A DNA stretch of 64,000 bases from Nocardia nova (GTDB lineage Bacteria; Actinomycetota; Actinomycetes; Mycobacteriales; Mycobacteriaceae). This document shows positions 18,435 through 26,190 of the stretch, in pieces. Numbering within the stretch: the first letter of the stretch is position 1; every line of letters starts with the position of its first letter. The translations under genes and the position numbers were made by a program. The notes below the pieces were generated by a model. That model saw nothing but the letters and a program-made list of their open reading frames with translations. It had not been told where the DNA came from and ran no database searches. The DNA lies in contig NZ_PSZE01000010.1 of the NCBI RefSeq assembly GCF_002933465.1, positions 124,001 through 188,000 of the forward strand, written 5' to 3'.

Positions 18435-19669
18435 TGCACGAACTCGTTGGTGCGTTGCGTTCCTATGCCTGGGGATCTCGCACCGCCCTCGCTCAGCTGT
18501 GCGGTCGAGAGGTTCCCTCCCCCCATCCCGAGGCCGAATTGTGGTTCGGCGCCCACCCCGCCGATCCCGCGAAGATCCTCGCCGACGGCGCCAGCCGCTC
18601 GCTGCTCGAACTGCTCGAGGCCGAGCCGAACCGGGAGTTGGGTGCCGTCGCACCGGCATTCGGCGGGCGCCTGCCGTTCCTGCTGAAGATCCTGGCCGCC
18701 GAGGAACCGCTGTCACTGCAGGCACATCCCAGCGCCGATCAGGCCCGCTACGGATTCGAACGGGAGAATCACACGCGGGTGCCGCTGGATTCCCCCATGC
18801 GCAACTACCGCGACGACTCCCACAAACCCGAACTGGTGGTGGCACTCGACCGTTTCGAGGCGCTGGCCGGATTCCGCGACCCGCTGCGCACCGTCGACCT
18901 GCTGAACTCGCTGGCCGTGCCGGAACTGGTGCAGTACACCGAACTGCTTGCCGCCCAGCCGGACTCCGGCGGCCTGCGCACCCTGTTCACCACCTGGATC
19001 ACCCTGCCGCAGGCCATGCTGGCCACATTGCTACCGAAGGTCCTCGACGGGTGTGTGCGCTACCTCAAACAGGTCGACCCGCTCGAACCTCCCGGCCGGG
19101 CCAAGGAATTCGCGACCGAGGCGCGCACCACACTGGAACTGGCGGAGGCGTATCCCGATGATGCCGGGGTGCTGGCAGCCCTGCTGCTGAACCGGTTGAC
19201 CCTCGAACCCGGACAGGGCCTGTTCCTGGCCGCCGGTAGTCTGCACGCCTACCTGCGCGGCATCGGCGTCGAAATCATGGCCAATTCGGACAATGTGCTG
19301 CGCGGTGGGCTCACTCCCAAGCACGTCGACGTGCCCGAACTGCTGCGAGTGCTGGATTTCGAACCACTGCGGGCGCCGATCATCGAACCCGAACCGGTCG
19401 ATGTGCATTCGTTCCGGTATCCCACGCCCGCACCGGAATTCGCCTTGTGCCGCTACGAATTGGCCGAGGACGCCGCGGCGGCCGACATCCCGCGCGTCGG
19501 ACCGGGCATCCTGCTGGTGACCGCCGGCACCGTACTGCTGTCACAGGCCGGGAGCGAATTGCCGATCGCGGCCGGCAGCGCCGCGTGGATCTCGGCCACC
19601 GACGCCGACATCCAGGCACGGGCCCTCGGCGGCCCGGCGCAATTGTTCTGCGCGTGTGTGGGCGAGTGA
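18434..19669 (+). CDS. manA: mannose-6-phosphate isomerase, type I
   Basis: Zinc-dependent cupin enzyme interconverting fructose-6-phosphate and mannose-6-phosphate, supplying the mannose pathway with pmmA and manB. 411 residues (408 in M. tuberculosis). Zinc and active-site segments seen are SYAWGSRTAL at the N-terminus, AELWFGAHP, the LQAHPS motif, KPELVVALDRFEALAGFR and the signature GSLHAYLRGIGVEIMANSDNVLRGGLTPKHVD (read in parts). The GTG start overlaps the upstream TAG (TAGTG), so it is coupled to tobH. Confidence 0.96.
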   Translation: MHELVGALRSYAWGSRTALAQLCGREVPSPHPEAELWFGAHPADPAKILADGASRSLLELLEAEPNRELGAVAPAFGGRLPFLLKILAAEEPLSLQAHPSADQARYGFERENHTRVPLDSPMRNYRDDSHKPELVVALDRFEALAGFRDPLRTVDLLNSLAVPELVQYTELLAAQPDSGGLRTLFTTWITLPQAMLATLLPKVLDGCVRYLKQVDPLEPPGRAKEFATEARTTLELAEAYPDDAGVLAALLLNRLTLEPGQGLFLAAGSLHAYLRGIGVEIMANSDNVLRGGLTPKHVDVPELLRVLDFEPLRAPIIEPEPVDVHSFRYPTPAPEFALCRYELAEDAAAADIPRVGPGILLVTAGTVLLSQAGSELPIAAGSAAWISATDADIQARALGGPAQLFCACVGE

Positions 19670-19761
19670 CCGCGCGGCCGGTTCGGCCGCTTTAGTAGAT
19701 TGATCGAACAAATCGGACATCTACCGGCGAGCGCCGGGGACGGAAGGACCGGGGCTGCATC

Positions 19762-20682
19762 ATGTCTGCTGGTGGCGGAAAGAAAGCGATCTTCGCGGCG
19801 TTGAGCGCGAATGCCGGTATCGCGGTGGCGAAATTCATCGGCGCCGCGATCACCGGCTCCGGCTCGATGCTGGCCGAGGCCGTGCACTCGGTGGCCGATA
19901 CCGGTAACCAGGGGCTGCTGCTGCTCGGGCAGAAACGTGCCGAGCAGGAAGCCGACGACCTGCATCCGTTCGGCTACGGGCGCAACCGCTATTTCTACTC
20001 GTTCGTCGTGGCGCTGGTGCTGTTCTCGCTCGGCTCGATGTACGCCATCTACGAAGGGGTGCACAAGATCCAGCATCCGGAGGTACTGACCTCTCCGGTG
20101 GTGGCGATCGTGATCCTGGGTCTCGCGGCCGCACTGGAGGGCTTCAGCTTCATGACCGCGATGCGGGAGTCCTCACCGCTGCGCGAAGGGGCGAGCTGGT
20201 GGCGGTTCATCCGCAATTCGCGCAGCCCGGAACTCCCGGTGGTGCTGCTCGAGGACACGGGTGCGCTGATCGGCCTGCTGATCGCGCTGATCGCCGTGGT
20301 GCTGACCGTGGTGACCGACAACGCGATCTGGGACGGTATCGGCACCCTCGGCATCGGCGTGCTGCTCGGTGTCATCGCGGTCGTGCTGATCGTGGAGATG
20401 AAGAGTCTGCTGATCGGTGAGGGTGCGACGCCCGCGCAGGACGCGGCGATCCGCGCGAATCTGGTCGACGGCGAGCGCATCGACCGGGTCATCCACCTGC
20501 GCACCGAATACCTCGGGCCGGAGGAGATGCTCGTCGCGGCGAAGGTGTCGATCGTGCCCGGACTCGAGATCGGCGATATCGCCACCGCGATCGACGACGC
20601 CGAAGCCCGAGTGCGGGCCGCCGTCCCCGCCGCCCGGGTCATGTACATCGAGCCCGATCTGTACCGCACCCAGCCGGTGTAG
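19762..20682 (+). CDS. cation diffusion facilitator family transporter
   Basis: 306-residue membrane protein of the cation-efflux (CDF) family, probably exporting a divalent metal (Zn, Co, Fe or Mn). Transmembrane segments lie near residues 9-30, 35-55, 75-100, 113-135, 165-185 and 192-215. The metal-site helix contains AEAVHSVADTGNQ (an HxxxD site) and the second site is in VLLEDTGALIGLLIAL (ED/D). A cytosolic C-terminal domain (about 225-306) follows. It is closest in style to the ZnT9-like subgroup with the NRYFYSFVVALVLF segment. GGAAGG lies upstream of the ATG. Metal specificity cannot be read from sequence. Confidence 0.9.
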   Translation: MSAGGGKKAIFAALSANAGIAVAKFIGAAITGSGSMLAEAVHSVADTGNQGLLLLGQKRAEQEADDLHPFGYGRNRYFYSFVVALVLFSLGSMYAIYEGVHKIQHPEVLTSPVVAIVILGLAAALEGFSFMTAMRESSPLREGASWWRFIRNSRSPELPVVLLEDTGALIGLLIALIAVVLTVVTDNAIWDGIGTLGIGVLLGVIAVVLIVEMKSLLIGEGATPAQDAAIRANLVDGERIDRVIHLRTEYLGPEEMLVAAKVSIVPGLEIGDIATAIDDAEARVRAAVPAARVMYIEPDLYRTQPV

Positions 20683-20705
20683 GTCTCGGCCGCGGCGGTT
20701 CCGGT

Positions 20706-22157
20706 TCACGACGTCGCGCCGAGCAGGTCGGCCGGATCGGTGCGGATGCCGAACTGCTCGCGCAGCGCACGAGTCGCGGCGTGCATGCCGCACATGCCGT
20801 GCACGCCGGGCCCGGGCGGGGTCGCCGCGGAGCACAGGTATACCCCGGGAAGCGGTGTGGCGTAAGGGTTCCAGCGCGGGGTCGGGCGGAAGATCGTCTG
20901 CGCCAGGGTCATCGCGCCGGCCGCGATATCGCCGCCGACGTAGTTGGCGTTGTGCGCGGGCATGTGCGCGGCCGGGCGCACATGGGTGGCCCGGATCAGA
21001 TCCCGGAAGCCGGGGGCGAAGCGTTCGAGTTGCGCGACGACTTCGGGACTCATGTCACGGCCGGATCCGTTGGGTACATGGGCATAGGCGTAGAGCGTGT
21101 GGTTGTCGCCGGGAGCCCGGGACGAATCGACCACGCCCGGCTGGATCACCAGGACGTACGGCCGCTCGGCGTGGCGCCCCGACGCGACGAGACGTTCGAC
21201 GGCCATCGCCTCGGCTCGCGTGCCGACGACGTGCACGGTGCCCGCGGCCCTCAGCTCCGACGCCTGCCACGGCACCGGCCCCGACAGGGCGAAATCCACC
21301 TTGCAGGCCGCGCCGCCGAATCGATAGCGCCGCAGCCGGTTTCGATAGGTCGTGGGGACTCGCGCGATCCGCAGCAGTTCCGTCGGCGCGGTATCGAGCA
21401 GAACCGTTCGCACACCGGCGAATTCGTCCAGTGAATCGACGCGGTGCCCGGTGTGAATGCGCCCGCCGTGCCGCTCCAGATCGGCGATCAGAGCATCCAC
21501 GATGGCCTGCGAGCCGCCGCGGGGAATCGGCCAGCCACCCACATGGCCGAGGGTGCCCAGCAGCAACGCCACGCCGGCCGCCGAGAACTGCCGCGGCGGC
21601 ATGATGGCGTGCGCACTCACCCCGGTGAACAGTGCCGCCGCGCGCTCCTCGCGAAAACGCAGGTCCCACATCGGCGAAGCCTGCTCGAGCAGCCGGCGGC
21701 CGAAGCGCACGGCCGACAGCGGGTCACGAGGAATGTGGCGCAGGTCCGACATCCCCAGCTCCACCACTGCCTCCCACTCTCGCACGAGCGGGGCGAACAG
21801 GCGCCGCCATGTCGCACCGTCGCGGCCCAGACCCTCGACCGTCCGATCCAGATCCCGCCAGGCCGACGCGGCCACCCCGCCGTCGAGCGGATGCCCGTAG
21901 GAGATCTCGGGAGTCCGCAATTCGACGCCGTGTGCGCCGAGATCGAATGCGCGGAAGAACGGGGATGCCGTCGCCATCGGATGCGCGCCCGCGCACACGT
22001 CGTGGTGATATCCGGGCAGGGTGAGTTCGGCGGTACGGCAGCCGCCACCGGCATGATCCGCGGCTTCGAATACCTCCACCTCGAGCCCCGCGCGGGCCAG
22101 CAGCACCGCCGCGGCCAGACCGTTGGGCCCGGAGCCGACCACCACCGCATCCGCCAT
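20706..22157 (-). CDS. FAD-dependent NAD(P)-type oxidoreductase, phytoene-dehydrogenase-like (Rv3254-like)
   Basis: 483-residue flavoprotein. N-terminal FAD-binding motif AVVVGSGPNGLAAAVLLARAG with E at the end of the second strand (VEVFEA), then GGGCRT. The C-terminal FAD motif is VYLCSAATPPGPGVHGMCG, typical of carotenoid/phytoene desaturase-like and RetSat-like amine-oxidase fold enzymes. The substrate is unknown. ATG at 22157 is preceded by AAGGTGG. It is convergent with the cation-efflux gene and probably co-expressed with nothing else; the homologous gene sits beside manA in M. tuberculosis. Confidence 0.85.
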   Translation of the reverse strand: MADAVVVGSGPNGLAAAVLLARAGLEVEVFEAADHAGGGCRTAELTLPGYHHDVCAGAHPMATASPFFRAFDLGAHGVELRTPEISYGHPLDGGVAASAWRDLDRTVEGLGRDGATWRRLFAPLVREWEAVVELGMSDLRHIPRDPLSAVRFGRRLLEQASPMWDLRFREERAAALFTGVSAHAIMPPRQFSAAGVALLLGTLGHVGGWPIPRGGSQAIVDALIADLERHGGRIHTGHRVDSLDEFAGVRTVLLDTAPTELLRIARVPTTYRNRLRRYRFGGAACKVDFALSGPVPWQASELRAAGTVHVVGTRAEAMAVERLVASGRHAERPYVLVIQPGVVDSSRAPGDNHTLYAYAHVPNGSGRDMSPEVVAQLERFAPGFRDLIRATHVRPAAHMPAHNANYVGGDIAAGAMTLAQTIFRPTPRWNPYATPLPGVYLCSAATPPGPGVHGMCGMHAATRALREQFGIRTDPADLLGATS

Positions 22158-22268
22158 GACCACCACCTTAGGGCGAAAACCAAGGGCTACCTGACATCCC
22201 GACGCCCTGACCGCCTACGGCAGGTGGCACGGTCGAGCGGCCGCGGTGCCACGCCACGTCGGAGCTCG

Positions 22269-22841
22269 TCAACTGCGAGTGCCCCAGCGCATGAGCACGT
22301 GCATGCGTTGTTCCCACAGGTCGGGGCGCAGACGAGCGCTTCGGTCCAATGCCGCCATCCCGTGCAGCGCACTCCAGAACACTTCGGTGTACGCCCCGGA
22401 TTCGTCTTCGGGGACGCGCGGGCGAAAGAGACGCTCGAGTTCCTCGAAGCAGTCGCGCAGCGTCTGCGGGGCGTCGGGCCCGAAGGGCAGTTCGGTGTCC
22501 TGAACGAACATGGCGTCGTAGAGGGCGGGGTTGTCGGCGGCGAAGTGCAGATAGGCCCGGGCGACGGCCTCCATCGCGGCGTCGGGGCCGTCGGCCTGTT
22601 CTCGCGCGTCCCGCAGGACATCTCTGAGGAGGGCGATCCCCTCCTCGGCAACAGCCGAGACGATCGCTCGCTTTCCCGAGAAGTGGCTGTAGAGCACGGG
22701 CTGGCTGTATTCGATGCGTTCGGCGAGCCGGCGCACGGTCACCGCATCCCAGCCGTCGGATTCGGCCAGTTCACGCGCACTGTCGATGATCGCCTGCCGG
22801 CGCTGGGCACGTTCGCGTTCCTTGCGTTCCTGAACCGTCAT
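22269..22841 (-). CDS. TetR-family regulator with WHG-type C-terminal domain
   Basis: 190-residue repressor. The HTH at about residues 28-60 reads AVTVRRLAERIEYSQPVLYSHFSGKRAIV. The C-terminal domain contains the AFWSALHGMAALD-like pattern (here VFWSALHGMAAL) of the TetR_C_33/WHG group. Targets are unknown; its own promoter and the oxidoreductase downstream on the same strand (103 bp away) are the simplest candidates. The ATG at 22841 lies 6 nt after TAGAGT (22848-22853), a leaderless promoter overlapped by an inverted repeat, which suggests autorepression. Confidence 0.85.
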   Translation of the reverse strand: MTVQERKERERAQRRQAIIDSARELAESDGWDAVTVRRLAERIEYSQPVLYSHFSGKRAIVSAVAEEGIALLRDVLRDAREQADGPDAAMEAVARAYLHFAADNPALYDAMFVQDTELPFGPDAPQTLRDCFEELERLFRPRVPEDESGAYTEVFWSALHGMAALDRSARLRPDLWEQRMHVLMRWGTRS

Positions 22842-22847
22842 ACCGAA

Positions 22848-22863
22848 ACTCTAGCAACGCTAG
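22848..22863. promoter_or_regulatory. leaderless promoter overlapped by inverted repeat, likely autoregulatory operator
   Basis: On the minus strand TAGAGT (22853-22848) is the -10 box. The palindrome CTAGC-AAC-GCTAG (22851-22863) overlaps it, so a bound repressor would block RNA polymerase. This is the expected layout for a self-repressing TetR gene. Confidence 0.55.
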
Positions 22864-23044
22864 ACAAGTTAGCGACCTCCGCATACGCCCTGGCCGACCA
22901 GCATCGGGGTATTCGGCATGACTCGAACGACCGGAAATCCGGCAGGCAATATCAGCTTCGGCGTGGTGCTGCTCACGCGGCAGCGTTTCGCCCCCGGCAT
23001 CGCAATCGCGGTGACCCCGGTCGGCGACCCGGCGACCGCTGGCG

Positions 23045-24118
23045 CTAGACGTCGGTGGAGAAGCGGATCCCGCCGTCGGGCAGATCCACGCCCGGCCAGA
23101 TGCGGGCACCGCGCAGCAGCTCACAGCGGGCGCCGACGCTGGCGCCGTCACCGATCACGGCGTCACGGACCAACGCTCGCGGACCGATGCGCGCGCCGAA
23201 TCCGATGATCGAGCGCTCCACGGTGGCGCCGGCCTCGACCCGGGCACCGTCGAACAGCACCGCACCGTCGAGTCGCGCACCGGCGCCCACTTCGGCGCCG
23301 CGGCCCACGACCGTGCCGCCGATCAGCAGCGCACCCGGCGCGACGCCGGCACCGGGATGGACCAGCGATTCCCCGCGCTGCCCCGGCAGCGCCGGAGAGG
23401 GCGCGATCCCCCGCACCAGATCCGCGGACCCGCGCACGAAATCCTCGGGCGTACCCATATCGCGCCAATACGAGGCATCGACATGGCCCTGAATGTGGGC
23501 GCCCTCGGCCAGCAGCGACGGAAACACCTCGCGCTCGACCGACACCGGACGGCCACTCGGTATTTTCTCGATGTACTCGCGGCGGAAGACGTAGCAGCCG
23601 GCGTTGATCTGGTCGGTCGGCGGATCCTGGGTCTTCTCCAGGAAGGCGGTGACCCGGCCGGTCTCGTCGGTGGGTACGCAACCGAAGGCGCGCGGATCAC
23701 CGACACGGACCAGATGCAGGGTCACATCGGCACGGGTCGAGGCGTGCGTGTCGAGCACGGCCCCCAGATCGGCGCCGCCGAGGACGTCACCGTTGAAGAC
23801 CATCACGTTGTCGGCGCGCAGCTTCGGCAGCACATTGCGGATGCCGCCGCCGGTCCCGAGCGGTTCGGTCTCGGTGACGTATTCGATGTCGAGGCCGAGC
23901 TCGGCTCCGTCGCCGAAATGCTCCTCGAAGACCTCGGCCTGGAACGATGTGCCCAGCACCACATGAGTGATGCCGGCATCGGCGATCCGGGCCAGCAGAT
24001 GATGCAGGAACGGCAGACCGGCGACCGGCAGCATCGGTTTCGGCGCCGACAGCGTCAGCGGGCGCAGCCGGGTGCCCTGGCCACCGACCAGGATCACGGC
24101 GTCAGTTGCGGTATCCAC
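23045..24118 (-). CDS. manB: mannose-1-phosphate guanylyltransferase (NDP-sugar pyrophosphorylase)
   Basis: Makes GDP-mannose from mannose-1-phosphate and GTP; orthologue of Rv3264c, long called manB or rmlA2. 357 residues. The nucleotidyltransferase domain holds GGQGTRLRPLT (12-22), KPMLPVAGLPFL and the metal site NGDVLGGADL. The C-terminal left-handed beta helix (about 255-350) has hexapeptide repeats (GALLIGGTVVGRGAEVGAGA and following). The ATG is at 24118. It is co-directional with wbbL and rmlD, as in mycobacteria, and links the mannose branch (pmmA, manA) to cell-wall glycan synthesis. Confidence 0.92.
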   Translation of the reverse strand: MDTATDAVILVGGQGTRLRPLTLSAPKPMLPVAGLPFLHHLLARIADAGITHVVLGTSFQAEVFEEHFGDGAELGLDIEYVTETEPLGTGGGIRNVLPKLRADNVMVFNGDVLGGADLGAVLDTHASTRADVTLHLVRVGDPRAFGCVPTDETGRVTAFLEKTQDPPTDQINAGCYVFRREYIEKIPSGRPVSVEREVFPSLLAEGAHIQGHVDASYWRDMGTPEDFVRGSADLVRGIAPSPALPGQRGESLVHPGAGVAPGALLIGGTVVGRGAEVGAGARLDGAVLFDGARVEAGATVERSIIGFGARIGPRALVRDAVIGDGASVGARCELLRGARIWPGVDLPDGGIRFSTDV

Positions 24119-24178
24119 GCCCGCTCCCTCCCGAATTGTCCGGCATCAATCTTCCCCTGTTCAGGTTCGGTCCACGCG

Positions 24179-25090
24179 TTATCGCTGCGCTTCGCGGTCG
24201 CGCTCGCGCAGCGCAGATCGAACCGCAAGTTTGCAGCGAATCGCAAGTCCGGCCCGCAACGCCCAGCGCAGCGGCGCCTGCCACCAGTGCGGATGGCGGT
24301 CGGCCTGGAAACGATAGGCGGAGGCGTGGTGGGCGGGCAACATGGTCTCCGGATGCCGCCCGGCCGCGTGCCCCTTGGCGTGGGTGACCTCGGCGGTCGG
24401 CACGAAGACGTTGTGCCAGCCGGCCTTGCCCATCCGGTCGCCGAAGTCGACATCCTCCATGTACATGAAGTAGCGGGAGTCGAAGCCCTCGATGCTGTCG
24501 AACGCGTCACGCCGGACCAGCAGGCACGAACCCGACAGCCAGCCGACCGTGCGCTCGGCGATCTCCTCGTTCTCCTGCCGGTACCGGCGCGTCCACGGGT
24601 TACCCGGCCACACCGTGCCGAGGATCGCGTGGCCGGCGCCGTCGAGCAGGCCGGGCACCCGCCGGGCGGAGGGATAGATACTGCCGTCCGGCTCATGGAT
24701 CAGCGGCCCGAGCGCCCCCGCGCGCGGCCAGCGTCGCGCGGCGGCCAGTAGCTGATCGATGGAATCGGTACCCCAGCGCACATCGGGGTTCGCGATGATC
24801 ACGTATTCGATATCCGGATCGAGGGCGGCGACCGCTCGGTTCACCGCCCCGCCGTAACCGATGTTGCCGCCGGTGCGCAGCAGCGTGACGTGTTCGTTGG
24901 ACTCCGCGGCCAGCTCGGGAGCGCCGTCGGTCGAGCCGTTGTCGGCGAGGATCACCCGCGGTTTCTCCGCGGTGGCGGTCGCGAGTGTGCTGATGAAATG
25001 GTCGAGATGCTCGCCCGGCGAATACGTTACGGTGACCACCGCCAGCTGAGGGGTACGGTCCGCGGAAGGGGCTGAATCCGAAGCGCTCAC
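24179..25090 (-). CDS. wbbL: rhamnosyltransferase WbbL (arabinogalactan linker)
   Basis: GT2-family enzyme that transfers rhamnose from dTDP-rhamnose to GlcNAc-PP-decaprenyl, building the linkage unit between peptidoglycan and arabinogalactan. 303 residues (M. tuberculosis WbbL1: 301). Shared motifs: VTYSPGEHL, LADNGSTDG, NIGYGGAVNR, IANPDVRWG, WPRAGALGPLI, RTVGWLSGSCLLVRR and YFMYMEDVDFGDR. The GTG at 25090 is chosen because a TAGGCT box (25099-25104) lies 8 nt upstream and longer frames add a non-conserved N-terminus. Essential in mycobacteria. Confidence 0.95.
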   Translation of the reverse strand: MSASDSAPSADRTPQLAVVTVTYSPGEHLDHFISTLATATAEKPRVILADNGSTDGAPELAAESNEHVTLLRTGGNIGYGGAVNRAVAALDPDIEYVIIANPDVRWGTDSIDQLLAAARRWPRAGALGPLIHEPDGSIYPSARRVPGLLDGAGHAILGTVWPGNPWTRRYRQENEEIAERTVGWLSGSCLLVRRDAFDSIEGFDSRYFMYMEDVDFGDRMGKAGWHNVFVPTAEVTHAKGHAAGRHPETMLPAHHASAYRFQADRHPHWWQAPLRWALRAGLAIRCKLAVRSALRERDREAQR

Positions 25091-25098
25091 GGAAGGCC

Positions 25099-25104
25099 AG
25101 CCTA
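25099..25104 (-). promoter_or_regulatory. -10 box of leaderless wbbL transcript
   Basis: TAGGCT ends 8 nt before the wbbL GTG, the same arrangement as at fbiA (13676-13681). It suggests wbbL has its own promoter although rmlD lies upstream on the same strand. Confidence 0.5.
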
Positions 25105-25219
25105 ATGGGTGAGAGGCCGGAGTAGGCACCCGAGCGCAGCCACCCACAGGGCCTTATCAGGCTGACGGCCGGCACCGCCGCGCACGCTCGCCACCGCGCG
25201 CGGCGGCGAGCAGGAAGAA

Positions 25220-26083
25220 TCACTGTTTCGCCCGATCCGACAGGCGTGCCAGCGCATCGGCGAGCGCCGCCCGCCACTCACGCAGCGGGGTGAGCCCGGC
25301 CTCGGCCCACGCCCGATTCGACAGCACCGAATATGCCGGGCGCCGTGCGGGACTCGGGAAATCGGCGGTGCCGCAGGGCCGCACCCGCTCGGGATCGGCC
25401 CCGAGTTCGGCGAACACCGCACGCGCCAGCCCGAAGCGGCTGACCGCACCCGCGTTGCTCGCGTGCAGCACCCCCGGAATCGGCTGCCGCGCAACGAGTT
25501 CCAGCAGACCCAGCGCCAGATCGGGCGCGTAGGTGGGCGATCCGATCTGATCGTCGACCACCGCGATCGTCTCGCGTTCGGCCTCGAGCCGGCGCATCGT
25601 CGCCACGAAGTCGCCGCGGTCGCCGGTGTAGACCCACGCCGTGCGCACGATCGTGGCCTGCGGATACTCTCCGAGCACGGCCTGCTCACCGGCCAGTTTG
25701 GTACGGCCGTACACACTTGCCGGGCCGGTCGGATCGCCCGGCTCGTACGGGTCCGAAGCGGCGCCGTCGAAGACGTAATCGGTGGAGATGTGGATCAGGC
25801 GCGCATCGGCCACGCGGCAGGCGGCGGCGAGCACCGCCGGCCCGGCGACATTGCCCGCATACGCCGCGTCGTGGTCGGACTCGGCGGCGTCGACGGCGGT
25901 GTAGGCGGCACAGTTGAGCACCACGTCGCCCGGACGAACGACAGCGCGCACCGCTTCGGCGTCGGTGATGTCGAGATCGGCACGCCCCAGGGCGAGGGCC
26001 GCGGGCGCCGCCGCGCGTAACGCGCGGCCGAGCTGTCCGCCGGCGCCGGTGATCACGAGCCGGGAGGGGGAATCGGGACTCAC
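25220..26083 (-). CDS. rmlD: dTDP-4-dehydrorhamnose reductase
   Basis: Last step of dTDP-L-rhamnose synthesis, providing the donor for WbbL. 287 residues, short-chain dehydrogenase fold: NAD(P)H loop ITGAGGQLG, NCAAYTAVDAAE, STDYVFDG, catalytic YGRTK (Y and K of YxxxK) and RTAWVYTGDRGDF. The GTG at 26083 (MSPDSPSRLV) is preferred; a longer start at 26104 adds seven residues. It is divergent from the LCP gene and 129 bp upstream of wbbL. Confidence 0.94.
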   Translation of the reverse strand: MSPDSPSRLVITGAGGQLGRALRAAAPAALALGRADLDITDAEAVRAVVRPGDVVLNCAAYTAVDAAESDHDAAYAGNVAGPAVLAAACRVADARLIHISTDYVFDGAASDPYEPGDPTGPASVYGRTKLAGEQAVLGEYPQATIVRTAWVYTGDRGDFVATMRRLEAERETIAVVDDQIGSPTYAPDLALGLLELVARQPIPGVLHASNAGAVSRFGLARAVFAELGADPERVRPCGTADFPSPARRPAYSVLSNRAWAEAGLTPLREWRAALADALARLSDRAKQ

Positions 26084-26190
26084 CCGGCAAGTCTGGCACG
26101 CCACGCCAACAGCGGTTCAATGGTGCGGGCGCGCTGGTTGGATAGCCTCGAATCCGGGAACTCCCCGGTACACCACCGGTATCGGAGGCG

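Noticed and set aside
22918..23208. Open frame near the TetR promoter on the plus strand
   Set aside because: No similarity, no ribosome binding site and it runs antisense into the manB gene.
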